Shown: piece after piece, positions 7,993 to 16,152 of the stretch
Layout of the letters: each line of letters opens with the position of its first letter
Numbering within the stretch: the first letter of the stretch is position 1
Source of the DNA: Coliplasma sp045538555
Lineage (GTDB): Bacteria; Bacillota; Clostridia; Oscillospirales; CAG-382
DNA: 31,492 nucleotides
Assembly (NCBI GenBank): GCA_045538555.1
Contig: JAZSRP010000047.1
Span: forward strand, 1-31,492
Direction: 5' to 3'
Position numbers and translations under genes: made by a program
The notes under the pieces: model-generated
The model's database searches: none
The model's input: only the letters and a program-made list of their open reading frames with translations
What the model was told of the DNA's origin: nothing

Positions 7993-8164
7993 CCGAAAAA
8001 CAAAAAAATGAACTGCCAAAGCGTTTCTTTTCCATTTCTTTGCCGTCTTTTATGAAGCAACATGTATTCAGTATCCAAAAAAGCATTTCCGTTAGAATTT
8101 TTGCGTGACTATTTGTTCTGCGTAAAGGGTGATGATAAAATTTCAAAATAAACAGAAAAATCGT

Positions 8165-8192
8165 TTGATTTTTTATCAGATGGTGTTATACT
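8165..8192 (+). promoter_or_regulatory. Sigma-A-type promoter for tldD-tldE
   Basis: TTGATT at 8165-8170 and TATACT at 8187-8192 with a 16-base spacer. AAGGAGG at 8211-8217 then sits 8 bases before the TTG start. Confidence 0.75.
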
Positions 8193-8225
8193 ATAAGAAA
8201 AGAAACAAAAAAGGAGGAATCTTTT

Positions 8226-9611
8226 TTGCTGACTGATATCATCATTCCAAAAAAAGTTCTATTTTCTCCCGATGCCCACACAGAACTGAGGGCACAGCTG
8301 TCAAAAAGCAGGGGAGTCACCCTTGTGTGCGGAAACCTCACCTCCAATGCCCGCAGGGACGTGTCGGGTGTGTCTGCACGGGTATACAAAAACGGCACCT
8401 ATGGCTTTTCGTCAATGGCAGAGGTCAGTGACGAGGCGGCACAGAGAGTGCTGACGGCGGCAGCGGAGAATGCTGATTTTATGGACACTCATGTTGCCAA
8501 GGGGAAAAAGCCATTTCCGGCCCTTGACGGCGGAAAGATCCTGTACGGAAACGATATTTCCGATCCCGAGCAAAAGAAATATATTGACGTTGCCCGTCAG
8601 GTGGACGATTATATTTCAAAAAAATACCCCAGCCTCAAGAGCCGTTCCGTCTCTGCAAGAGCTGACTCTATGGAAAAGCTGATGGCGGTCTCCGACGGTG
8701 CCGACGGGCATACCACGCTGGCAAGATCCTATCTATATGTGTTTCTCACCGCAGAGACAGACGACGGAAAGCCCGTTGAGCTGTTCAAGGCGTTTGGCGG
8801 CGAGCACACCTTTGATGTCAATTTTGCCGACCTCGCTCCTGTGTATGAGGGCATCGACAACCTGTATCACGAGCTGATGCAAAAGCGTGAGGGAGTCTAT
8901 GCCTCCGCAGGCGAAAAAACCGTGATTTTGGGCGGAATGATGACCGGAATGCTGGCTCACGAGGCGGTGGGACACACCGTTGAGGCGGACCTTGTGCTGG
9001 GCGGAAGCGTTGCGGCTCACAATCTGGGCAAGCGTGTTGCATCCGACTGCGTCAGTCTGACGGATTTTGCCCACACTGCGTTTGGTGCTCCTGCACCGCT
9101 TCCTGTTTATATTGACGATGAGGGCACTGCGGCTGTGGATGCTCCCATCATCAAGGACGGAATATTGGTGGGATATCTCAACAACCGTGAGAGCGCACAA
9201 CATTTTGGAATGTCCCCCTGCGGAAACGCAAGGGCGTGGGCTTTTTCTGACGAGCCGTTGATCCGTATGCGAAACACCGCCGTTCTTCCCGGAAAGGACA
9301 AGCTGGAGGATATGATCGCATCGGTTGAGGACGGATATTATCTGACGGATTCCGGCAACGGCCAGGCAGATACCACCGGTGAATTTATGTTTGGTGTCAC
9401 TATGGGATATGAGATCAAAAACGGACGGTTGGGCCGCGCATTGCTGGATACCACCATTTCGGGAGTTGCTTTTGAAATGCTCAAGACCGTGGATATGGTG
9501 TCCGACACTGTGGTGTGGAGCAGCTCGGGATTTTGCGGAAAAAAACAGATGATGCCTGTAGGTCTTGGCGGCCCTGCACTCAGGTGCAAGGTTATGATCG
9601 GAGGTCGCTGA
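8226..9611 (+). CDS. tldD: TldD-family metalloprotease subunit
   Basis: 461 residues from a TTG start fixed by AAGGAGG at 8211-8217. The zinc-protease HExxxH motif is HEAVGH beginning at His245, and the conserved C-terminal cysteine segment GFCGKK (Cys437) matches the additional ligand region of E. coli TldD. Family knowledge: TldD and TldE form a heterodimer whose catalytic subunit is TldD. It degrades unfolded or modified peptides and in some hosts matures ribosomal peptides such as microcin B17. No precursor peptide gene is evident here, so a general peptide-degradation role is the safer reading. It is cytoplasmic. The partner tldE begins 1 base after the stop. Confidence 0.95.
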   Translation: MLTDIIIPKKVLFSPDAHTELRAQLSKSRGVTLVCGNLTSNARRDVSGVSARVYKNGTYGFSSMAEVSDEAAQRVLTAAAENADFMDTHVAKGKKPFPALDGGKILYGNDISDPEQKKYIDVARQVDDYISKKYPSLKSRSVSARADSMEKLMAVSDGADGHTTLARSYLYVFLTAETDDGKPVELFKAFGGEHTFDVNFADLAPVYEGIDNLYHELMQKREGVYASAGEKTVILGGMMTGMLAHEAVGHTVEADLVLGGSVAAHNLGKRVASDCVSLTDFAHTAFGAPAPLPVYIDDEGTAAVDAPIIKDGILVGYLNNRESAQHFGMSPCGNARAWAFSDEPLIRMRNTAVLPGKDKLEDMIASVEDGYYLTDSGNGQADTTGEFMFGVTMGYEIKNGRLGRALLDTTISGVAFEMLKTVDMVSDTVVWSSSGFCGKKQMMPVGLGGPALRCKVMIGGR

Positions 9612-9612
9612 T

Positions 9613-10914
9613 ATGGAAAAACTGAAAAATATTGCATCCCTTGCTCTCAAAAAAACAACACAGGCAGGCGCACAAACTGCGTATTGCACCGTGTCCGAGA
9701 GCAGAACAAAGGAGTTTAACGTTGACGGAGGCGAGTTTTCGCTTTTTCGCACGCTTTTTGACAGAAATTTGGCTCTCACCGCCTTTTTGGATCACCGCAA
9801 GGGTTCTGTTTCCGGCAACAAATTTGATGAGGAATCGGTGTCTGAGCTGGCGATGGAATGCGTAAAAGCCGCAGAGGGTTCTCAGCCCGATCCTGCTTGG
9901 GAGATCGCGGAAGGCAACGGGGAAAAGGAGTTTTTGTCCGGTGTTTATGAGCCGGATACAGAAAAGCTGTTTTTCCGCACAAAAGAGCTGATGGAGGACA
10001 TATCCTCTCGGTATCCAAAAATTTTGGTTGAGCAGCTCATTGTCACTCACAAGAGTGTTGACAGTGTGTATATGAGCACCACGGGAAATACCTATTGCTC
10101 AAAATACGGGTATTACAACGTGTCGCTGATGTTTTCTGCCCACGATGGTGAAAAAAGCTCTTCTTTTTATGGCACTGATGTGACTCTTGACGATCTGGAA
10201 ACTTCATTTATTGACTGTGCTCATTTTGCAAGAGAGCTTGAGGAAGTGGAGAAACAGGTTGACACCCGCTCTGCACAAGGGAAATTTGTGGGAACCGTAG
10301 TGTTTGCTCCCGGATGCCTGGCAAGCACTCTTTACAGCGTGTGCACAAATTTTGCTTCCGACGGAGTGATTTTGGATGGGACCAGCGTCTGGAAAGATAT
10401 GCTTGGCAAAAAAGTGGCAGACGAAAGGATAACCGTTTCTCTCAATCCAAGGGATCCCAGAGTGGTTTGCGGAGAGAATTATACCACAGAGGGATACTTG
10501 TCCGAGGACTATGATATAATAAAAGACGGTGTTCTCAATCGCTTTATGCTCAGCCGTTATGTGGCAAACAAGACGGGCCACACTGCCGCTCCCAACAGTT
10601 CTTTTGCGCTGGTGGTAAAAAACGGAGATGTTCCCATTGAAGAGATCATAAAAGGTATTGACAAGGGCATTTTGGTGGGAAGATTTTCAGGCGGAAGCCC
10701 TGCAGGCAACGGAGAATTTTCGGGCGTTGCAAAAAACGGGTTTTTCATCGAAAACGGAAAGATCACCGATGCAGTCAGCGAGACAATGATCAGCGGAAAC
10801 CTTGTGACCATGCTCAACAATCTTGTGGCAGTCAGTCGTGAGACCCTTGTTGACGGTGGGATAGTGGTTCCGTATATGGCGTTTGACGGTATCACCGTGT
10901 CCGGAAAAGAATAA
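9613..10914 (+). CDS. tldE: TldE/PmbA-family protease partner subunit
   Basis: 433 residues with the family fold but no HExxxH motif, as expected for the non-catalytic TldE/PmbA partner. Conserved segments include SGNKFDEE in the N-terminal region and the C-terminal block with FSGGSPAGNGEFSGVAKNGFFIENG, read here in two parts (FSGGSPAGNGEFSG and VAKNGFFIENG). It starts with ATG 1 base after the tldD stop, and the tldD 3' end supplies the ribosome site (GGAGG at 9600-9604). With TldD it forms the active heterodimer. A GC-rich hairpin with a T tract terminates the pair at 10930-10954. Confidence 0.93.
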   Translation: MEKLKNIASLALKKTTQAGAQTAYCTVSESRTKEFNVDGGEFSLFRTLFDRNLALTAFLDHRKGSVSGNKFDEESVSELAMECVKAAEGSQPDPAWEIAEGNGEKEFLSGVYEPDTEKLFFRTKELMEDISSRYPKILVEQLIVTHKSVDSVYMSTTGNTYCSKYGYYNVSLMFSAHDGEKSSSFYGTDVTLDDLETSFIDCAHFARELEEVEKQVDTRSAQGKFVGTVVFAPGCLASTLYSVCTNFASDGVILDGTSVWKDMLGKKVADERITVSLNPRDPRVVCGENYTTEGYLSEDYDIIKDGVLNRFMLSRYVANKTGHTAAPNSSFALVVKNGDVPIEEIIKGIDKGILVGRFSGGSPAGNGEFSGVAKNGFFIENGKITDAVSETMISGNLVTMLNNLVAVSRETLVDGGIVVPYMAFDGITVSGKE

Positions 10915-10929
10915 AAATTGTTCAAAAAC

Positions 10930-10954
10930 CCGCTCCTGCAGGGGCGGTTTTTTT
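10930..10954 (+). terminator. Intrinsic terminator after tldE
   Basis: CCGCTCC (10930-10936), loop TGCA, GGGGCGG (10941-10947) with one G-U pair, followed by seven T residues. Confidence 0.85.
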
Positions 10955-10965
10955 CGGTTTTTTTC

Positions 10966-10994
10966 TTGCGAAAAATCAAAAAATGTGGTATAAT
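10966..10994 (+). promoter_or_regulatory. Sigma-A-type promoter for the CarD-like gene
   Basis: TTGCGA at 10966-10971 and a perfect TATAAT at 10989-10994 with a 17-base spacer. Confidence 0.75.
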
Positions 10995-11041
10995 AAAGCA
11001 TAAAACAGAGATATAACAGGGAAGGAGCGTGGCAAACAAAG

Positions 11042-11554
11042 ATGTTTGAAAAGGGACAGCTTGTGGTATATGGAGAGACGGGAGTCTGCCGTGTAGAGGA
11101 TATCTGTATGCGTGAGCTGCCTGCAGGCGAGGCATTGTGTTATCAGCTTCAACCTATGTATCATAGCTTTGTTATCTACACTCCCGTGGATGATTGCCGC
11201 ACACCTATCCGTCTTGTTGTGAGCCGTGAGGAGGCGGAGTGGATCATTGAAGATATGCCAACGTGCAAAACCGAGGTGTGCAATCTCAGATCCCCCCGAG
11301 AGCTGACCAATTATTATTCCGCCGTCATCAAAGAGCAGGATTGCCGACGATTGATGGTACTCACCCGCTCCATCCATGAAAAAAAGCGGCTTCTCAGTGA
11401 ACAAAAACGCAAGCTCAGCGCAGTTGATGAGCGTTTTCTCAAAAAAGCGGAGGATCTGCTTTTTGGCGAGCTTGCCGCCGCTCTCTCCATGAAAAAAAGC
11501 GAGACCAGGGAATATGCCGCAAAAATCCTGCAATCTGCTTTGGCAGAGGCGTGA
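11042..11554 (+). CDS. CarD-family transcriptional regulator (RNA polymerase-interacting)
   Basis: 170 residues. The N-terminal CarD/TRCF RNA-polymerase-interacting domain (about residues 1-60) begins MFEKGQLVVYGETGVCRVEDI, with the usual glycine-rich beta strands. The C-terminal two thirds is helical and charged, containing an EKKRLLSEQKRKLS segment near residue 117. CarD/CdnL proteins bind the RNA polymerase beta subunit and stabilise open complexes; Firmicutes paralogues are often global or stress-related. The only nearby Shine-Dalgarno (GAAGGAG, 11021-11027) is 14 bases from the ATG, longer than ideal, and there is no better in-frame start. It is monocistronic, with its own promoter and terminator. 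Confidence 0.88.
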   Translation: MFEKGQLVVYGETGVCRVEDICMRELPAGEALCYQLQPMYHSFVIYTPVDDCRTPIRLVVSREEAEWIIEDMPTCKTEVCNLRSPRELTNYYSAVIKEQDCRRLMVLTRSIHEKKRLLSEQKRKLSAVDERFLKKAEDLLFGELAAALSMKKSETREYAAKILQSALAEA

Positions 11555-11569
11555 TATCAAAAAACAAAG

Positions 11570-11605
11570 CAGGGCAGAGAAAGATCATTTCTCTGCCCTG
11601 TTTTT
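11570..11605. terminator. Bidirectional intrinsic terminator
   Basis: Arms CAGGGCAGAGAAA (11570-11582) and TTTCTCTGCCCTG (11588-11600) with loop GATCA, followed by five T residues. It separates the convergent carD-like and Gfo/Idh genes. Confidence 0.88.
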
Positions 11606-11626
11606 ATGCTTCAAACATAAATTTCT

Positions 11627-12688
11627 TTATCCGATGATAACCTCGTGGCCTGTTTTTGCGCTTTCGTATACTGCGTCAAGAATCTCCATCAGCATCACGC
11701 CATCCTCTGCGGGGCTGATACAGTTGGTTTTTCCGAGGACACAGTCCACAAAATGGGCAATCTCTCTGTTGAACAACCCGTCAAACGACAACGCGCTGTT
11801 GCCAAAGGGCTTTATGTCCACAAACATTCCGTTCATGTCGCCAAAAAACTCCACCTGAGGGTCAAGTTTGACGCCGGATTTTGTGCCAAACAGCTCAATA
11901 TCGCCTCTGTCCTGCTTGAGGTTGAGATTAAAGCTTGCTTCCACCTGAAGCGTGAGCCCGTTGTCAAATCTGATCATTGCACTGGCAAAATCCTCAACGT
12001 TGTATTTGAAATCATACCCCGTGGTAGATGATACCCAGCTTTGGCCGCCGCCTGCTCTCTTGTCGCCCAGGTTGTTGTAGGTGACACCGTACACAGAGAC
12101 CGGCTTGGGGCTTCCTGCAAGGTATCTCACCAGGTCAATAACGTGTACACCAAGGTCGATGAGAGGGCCTCCGCCGGAGTATTCCTTGTCTCCAAACCAG
12201 CCGCCGGGGCATCCGCTGCGGCGGAGATATACGGCTTTTGCGTAATAAATATCACCCATGGTGCCGCCATCAATAAATTTTTTGATAATATCGGCATCGT
12301 TGCCAAAGCGTCTCACAAATCCCAGCATCAAAAGCTTTTTGGTTTCTTTTGAAACGGCAAGCATCTCCTCTGCCTCTGCTTTGTTCATTGCCATGGGTTT
12401 TTCGCATATAACGTCACAGCCGGCTCTCAGCGCGGCAATTGCGGCGCCTTTGTGAGAAGCGTTCCAGGTACATACCGATACTGCATCAAGCTGTTCTTTT
12501 TCCAGCATTTCGTTGTAATCGGTGTAATAGTTTGCAACACCGTTGTTTTTTGCATATGCTTTCACCTTTGATTCATCAAGATCACATACGGCAACAACCT
12601 GGCAGAGATCGGGCAGTGCCTTGTAACCGCCCATGTGAACGTTGCTGATGTTTCCTGTGCCGATGATACCAATTCTCAATTTTTCCAT
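11627..12688 (-). CDS. Gfo/Idh/MocA family oxidoreductase (second copy)
   Basis: 353 residues with an ATG preceded by AAGGAG. The nucleotide-binding motif is GTGNIS at residues 10-15, EKP is at 96-98, and the catalytic Asp178 and His182 lie in GGGPLIDLGVHVIDL. The downstream half carries the beta-sheet C-terminal domain typical of the family. It is a dehydrogenase or oxidoreductase on a sugar-like substrate using NAD(P), substrate unknown. It appears monocistronic, reading away from the ABC transporter with which it shares a short intergenic region (130 bases). A regulatory link to that transporter is possible but unsupported. It is only distantly similar to the copy at 1658-2686, so it is not a recent duplicate. 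Confidence 0.92.
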   Translation of the reverse strand: MEKLRIGIIGTGNISNVHMGGYKALPDLCQVVAVCDLDESKVKAYAKNNGVANYYTDYNEMLEKEQLDAVSVCTWNASHKGAAIAALRAGCDVICEKPMAMNKAEAEEMLAVSKETKKLLMLGFVRRFGNDADIIKKFIDGGTMGDIYYAKAVYLRRSGCPGGWFGDKEYSGGGPLIDLGVHVIDLVRYLAGSPKPVSVYGVTYNNLGDKRAGGGQSWVSSTTGYDFKYNVEDFASAMIRFDNGLTLQVEASFNLNLKQDRGDIELFGTKSGVKLDPQVEFFGDMNGMFVDIKPFGNSALSFDGLFNREIAHFVDCVLGKTNCISPAEDGVMLMEILDAVYESAKTGHEVIIG

Positions 12689-12720
12689 AGCAATTCTCCT
12701 TTTTGTTATTCTGATTTGAT

Positions 12721-12747
12721 ATTATAATTTTTGCCCCTTTTTGTCAA
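12721..12747 (-). promoter_or_regulatory. Probable promoter for the second Gfo/Idh gene
   Basis: On the minus strand, a perfect TTGACA (12742-12747) and TATAAT (12721-12726). The spacer is only 15 bases; TAATAT two bases further on would give 17. Confidence 0.6.
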
Positions 12748-12756
12748 GGAGAACTA

Positions 12757-12785
12757 TTGCAAAAACACTTGTTTTGGAGTATAAT
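12757..12785 (+). promoter_or_regulatory. Sigma-A-type promoter for the ABC transporter
   Basis: TTGCAA (12757-12762), 17-base spacer, perfect TATAAT (12780-12785). GGAG at 12808-12811 precedes the ATG at 12819. Confidence 0.75.
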
Positions 12786-12818
12786 TTGGCATATAATCCC
12801 TTTTTTTGGAGTTGCTTT

Positions 12819-14561
12819 ATGATTCGTGAGTTTATACAATACTACAAACCTCACAAAAAATTGTTTTTGTTTGACATGTTTTGCTCCCTTTTGATTGCGG
12901 GGTGCGATCTGTTTTATCCAATGATCACAAAAAACATTATCAACGACTACGTTCCCAACAGGAATTTAAGATTTTTGTTGATCTGGTCCGGCGTGCTTTT
13001 GGGTATCTACCTGCTAAAAATGGTTCTCAACTACATTGTTTCCTATTGGGGACACGTAGTGGGTGTCAGAATGCAGGGGGATATGCGACGGGATATGTTT
13101 CAAAAGCTGCAAAAGCTCCCGTTTTCTTTTTATGACGAAAACAAGACCGGTACCATAATGTCACGGTTGATGAACGACCTGTTTGACGTTTCGGAGCTGG
13201 CGCACCATGGCCCCGAGGACCTGTTTGTGTCTGTCATAATGTTTATCGGCTCATTTGCCGCGCTGTCCACCATCAATATCCGACTCACTGCGATTATTTA
13301 CGGACTGATTCCGTTTATTGTATTTTTCTCAATAAAAATGAGAAAAAGAATGAAAGAATCGTTTCGTATCATGCGTGAAGAGGTTGCAGAAGTCAATGCC
13401 AACGTGGAGACGGCAATTTCGGGCATCAGAGTGTCTCGGGCATATACCTCCGAATCTCACGAGAACAAAAAATTTGACGACGCCAACGAAAAATTCAAGA
13501 CCGCCCGCGGACATGCATACAAAACCATGGGTCAGTTTCACTCTGCAATGACGTTTTTTACGGACTTTTTGTATTTTGCTGCACTTTTGGCAGGCGGACT
13601 TTTTTTCTACAACAGCTTTTCAAATCCCGACAGCGTGTTTTCTATTGACGGGGGAGAGTTCACGGCATTTATTCTCTATATGGCAATGCTGCTCAAGCCC
13701 ATCAACAGGTTTATTTCTCTTTTTGAACAGCTCCAAAACGGAATGACGGGGTTTGCAAGATTCCGCGAGATTATGGAAAAACCGGTGGAGCCCGAAAAAG
13801 AGGGTGCGTTGGAGCTGGCGGATCCCCAGGGAAACATTGATTTTTGCAACGCCACATTTTCTTATGATGCGGACAATTCAAGGTGTGTTATCAGCTCTCT
13901 TGATCTCAGTATTCCAAAAGGAAAAACCGTGGCATTGGTGGGGCCTTCCGGCGGCGGAAAAACAACTCTTTGCCATCTGATCCCCAGATTTTATGAGCTC
14001 AATGAGGGTTGTATCAAGATTGACGGAACGGATATACGGGATCTCACCCGTCATTCTCTCCGAAAAAATATCGGCATGGTGGCTCAGGACGTGTTTCTTT
14101 TCAACGGCACCATCCGTGAAAATATTGCCTACGGAAACCTGGATGCCACAGATGATATGATCATTGAAGCGGCAAAAAAAGCCAATATTCACGATTATAT
14201 TCTGACTTTGGAAAAGGGCTATGACACCAACGTGGGCGAGCGTGGAATCAAGCTGTCAGGCGGCCAGAAGCAGAGGATTTCCATTGCCCGTGTGTTCCTG
14301 AAAAACCCGCCGATACTTATTCTTGATGAGGCAACCAGCGCTTTGGACAACGTTACCGAAATGCAGATACAGGCATCCCTTGAGGAACTGGCAAGGGGCA
14401 GGACTGTCATTGTGGTGGCGCACCGTCTCACTACTGTGCAAAACGCCGATGAGATTCTTGTGATGACCAACAAAGGCATTGTAGAGCGCGGCACTCATCA
14501 ACAGCTGATGGAAAAAGGCGAGATCTATGCGGGTCTTCACGAGAGACGGATGGCATTTTAA
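12819..14561 (+). CDS. ABC exporter half-transporter (fused membrane and ATPase domains)
   Basis: 580 residues from ATG 12819, which has GGAG 7 bases upstream. The frame continues to 12741, but that start lies upstream of the promoter. The N-terminal 310 or so residues contain six hydrophobic segments of a type I exporter membrane domain. The ATPase domain has Walker A GPSGGGKTT (375-383), signature LSGGQ (479-483), Walker B ILILDE ending Asp503-Glu504, and the H-loop AHR. It belongs with the MsbA/LmrA-like lipid, drug or peptide exporters; there is no peptidase domain. It should function as a homodimer because no second half-transporter lies beside it. Substrate unknown. The polysaccharide deacetylase follows after 60 bases without a terminator and may be cotranscribed. 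Confidence 0.93.
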   Translation: MIREFIQYYKPHKKLFLFDMFCSLLIAGCDLFYPMITKNIINDYVPNRNLRFLLIWSGVLLGIYLLKMVLNYIVSYWGHVVGVRMQGDMRRDMFQKLQKLPFSFYDENKTGTIMSRLMNDLFDVSELAHHGPEDLFVSVIMFIGSFAALSTINIRLTAIIYGLIPFIVFFSIKMRKRMKESFRIMREEVAEVNANVETAISGIRVSRAYTSESHENKKFDDANEKFKTARGHAYKTMGQFHSAMTFFTDFLYFAALLAGGLFFYNSFSNPDSVFSIDGGEFTAFILYMAMLLKPINRFISLFEQLQNGMTGFARFREIMEKPVEPEKEGALELADPQGNIDFCNATFSYDADNSRCVISSLDLSIPKGKTVALVGPSGGGKTTLCHLIPRFYELNEGCIKIDGTDIRDLTRHSLRKNIGMVAQDVFLFNGTIRENIAYGNLDATDDMIIEAAKKANIHDYILTLEKGYDTNVGERGIKLSGGQKQRISIARVFLKNPPILILDEATSALDNVTEMQIQASLEELARGRTVIVVAHRLTTVQNADEILVMTNKGIVERGTHQQLMEKGEIYAGLHERRMAF

Positions 14562-14621
14562 TAAAAAAGTCATTTTGTCACAAAAAACTACATACATTAT
14601 CTCCGAGAGGAGATGCTTTGT

Positions 14622-15503
14622 ATGAAGAACAAAAGATCAAAAAACAGCATGTGCATTCTTACAAGAGGGGTGCTCATGCTGTTTCTTTTGTTGTTTTGCG
14701 GTTTTTGTATCGTGTTTTCGGTATCAGCAAGAAACGGTGCCGCAAAAGATAATCAGGGTGCGCAGGTGCCCATACTTATGTATCATTCCGTGTGCGATGG
14801 CTCAAGGGTATCGTCAGAATATATTTTACCTGTAAAGGAATTTGAACGAGACCTGCAGTATCTTGCCCGCAAGGGTTATACTGCGGTGTTTCTTTCGGAG
14901 CTGGTGGATTTTCAAAAAAACGGCACACCGCTGCCGGAAAAACCTGTTGTGATCACATTTGACGACGGGCACCTCAACACATTAACATCGGCGCTTCCGT
15001 TGTTGCAAAAATATGATATGAAAGCGGTTGTGTCGGTAGTGGGAGAGTTTGCAGAAACCTATTCTGCTATTTCTGACCGTGATCCCACCTATGCATATCT
15101 GACCTTTGAGGATATTGCGTTTTTGCATCAAAGCGGTCGGTTTGAAATCGGAAACCATACCTATGCTCTTCACAAAACTCACGGGCGGTTTGGATGCGCC
15201 AAGCTTCCTGCCGAAACGGAGGAGCAGTATCAAAAAATGCTTTTTGATGATTTGACGCGGCTTCAGGAGGAACTGACCGAGAATTGCGGTGTGACGCCGA
15301 CGGTTTTTGCGTATCCGTATGGCAGCATCAGCGATGCTGCAATGCCTGTGCTGAAGCGGCTGGGATTTGAGACGGTGCTCACCTGCACAGAAAAAACAAA
15401 CATTCTGACCGGCAGCTCTGATGAGCTGATGTCTCTTGGAAGGTATAACCGAAGCTCATCGTTTTCTACCGTCGAATTTTTTAAAAAGCTTGGGATAGAA
15501 TAA
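14622..15503 (+). CDS. Membrane-anchored polysaccharide deacetylase (NodB/CE4 domain)
   Basis: 293 residues from ATG 14622 (GGAG 9 bases upstream). ATG 14613 is in frame but overlaps the ribosome site. Residues 15-36 are a hydrophobic signal anchor, so the rest is extracellular. The NodB domain shows catalytic and metal Asp114-Asp115 in TFDDGH, the histidines His179 and His184 in NHTYALH, and YPYG at 231-234. CE4 enzymes remove acetyl groups from N-acetylglucosamine in peptidoglycan or extracellular polysaccharide, and in this branch the PF01522-type proteins are common in sporeformers. Its place after an ABC exporter suggests a cell-surface polymer role (inference). Confidence 0.9.
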   Translation: MKNKRSKNSMCILTRGVLMLFLLLFCGFCIVFSVSARNGAAKDNQGAQVPILMYHSVCDGSRVSSEYILPVKEFERDLQYLARKGYTAVFLSELVDFQKNGTPLPEKPVVITFDDGHLNTLTSALPLLQKYDMKAVVSVVGEFAETYSAISDRDPTYAYLTFEDIAFLHQSGRFEIGNHTYALHKTHGRFGCAKLPAETEEQYQKMLFDDLTRLQEELTENCGVTPTVFAYPYGSISDAAMPVLKRLGFETVLTCTEKTNILTGSSDELMSLGRYNRSSSFSTVEFFKKLGIE

Positions 15504-15533
15504 AAAACCGCACCCTCCGTAAGAAGGGTGCGG
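15502..15533 (-). terminator. Intrinsic terminator of the dockerin operon
   Basis: CCGCACCCT (15508-15516) pairs with AGGGTGCGG (15525-15533). Read on the minus strand the hairpin is followed by a run of six T residues. On the plus strand there is no adjacent T tract, so it mainly serves the minus-strand operon. Confidence 0.82.
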
Positions 15534-15581
15534 AAAAGGGATGTTTTTTTAAAATGGGATATTATCGGTCAATATGTCCGA

Positions 15582-16124
15582 TCATACCCAACTGGTGGTC
15601 CAACCTGACTCATCGCCGGGGGTGTAAGGATCACAGGTGTATTTCTCGTTGATATCATAGGTGCCGAGGCAAGCTCTCTTGAGCTTGAGATAGTTGACAG
15701 CCGCAAGCTGTCCGCCCTCTGCAACGCCTGCTGCCTCAAGGAAGAGACCCTCAAGGGTGGCGGTGCCGAGATATGCTCTCTTTACCAAAATGTAGTCAGC
15801 AGCGGTGATGGCGCCGTCGCCGGTGGTATCACCGAGAACAACGGCCTTGTTGGGTGTGCCGTTGATTCTGACGGTAAATCCGGTGCCAATCTTTGTGGTT
15901 GCGCCGGTAGAAACGGATTTGCCGTTTGCATCATAAACGTCAACGATGGTGTTGTAGAAAGAAGATTTGAGAACGGAGCAGGTAGATCCGGCAGGGAGAC
16001 CGTAGATTTTTCCGTTCTTGGTTTCGGTCTTGAAGGTGACTTCGGCAGCAGAAACGGCAAAAGCCGCAACGCTCAAGAGGAGCACGCAAACAAGAGCAAG
16101 TGAAAGAACTCTAAACTTTTTCAT
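15582..16124 (-). CDS. Small secreted dockerin-type protein
   Basis: 180 residues from the ATG at 16124, which has GGAGG 6 bases upstream; a longer frame to 16163 overlaps the preceding gene. Residues 1-27 form a signal peptide ending VSA. Residues 36-97 form a small module (IYGLPAGSTCSVLK, then DANGKSV and GTGFTV) that commonly precedes dockerins in clostridial secreted proteins. Residues 98-120 are a well-formed dockerin calcium loop (GDTTGDGAITAADY, with Asp99, Asp103 and Asp110). The second repeat (about 129-155, GVAEGGQLAAVNYLKLKR) keeps the helix but has lost the Asp/Asn ligands. A Gly/Trp-rich tail ends the protein. There is no catalytic domain. It is the third gene of the dockerin operon. 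Partner and role are unknown. Confidence 0.85.
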   Translation of the reverse strand: MKKFRVLSLALVCVLLLSVAAFAVSAAEVTFKTETKNGKIYGLPAGSTCSVLKSSFYNTIVDVYDANGKSVSTGATTKIGTGFTVRINGTPNKAVVLGDTTGDGAITAADYILVKRAYLGTATLEGLFLEAAGVAEGGQLAAVNYLKLKRACLGTYDINEKYTCDPYTPGDESGWTTSWV

Positions 16125-16152
16125 TGTTTTCCTCCGTAATATTTGAAGTAAA

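Larger units (their letters stand above)
7918..8225. other. 308-base divergent intergenic region between oadB and tldD
   Basis: Contains the leftward oadB promoter (7964-7992) and the rightward tldD promoter (8165-8192). The AT-rich middle (about 8000-8160) holds no open frame with a ribosome site and no hairpin or riboswitch fold that I can recognise. Confidence 0.6.

Noticed and set aside
7993..8164. A riboswitch or leader RNA in the oadB/tldD intergenic region
   Set aside because: The stretch is AT-rich with no stable helices or known aptamer landmarks, and both promoters lie close to their genes.
8733..9779. A 348-residue minus-strand frame across tldD and tldE
   Set aside because: It overlaps both convincing genes, with no ribosome site and no recognisable features.
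8226..10914. A ribosomal-peptide (microcin-type) biosynthesis locus built on TldD/TldE
   Set aside because: No precursor peptide, cyclodehydratase or dedicated exporter is adjacent; the pair sits between a promoter and a terminator on its own.
12741..12818. A longer N-terminus for the ABC transporter
   Set aside because: The extension covers the -35/-10 promoter boxes, and the ATG at 12819 has a proper ribosome site.
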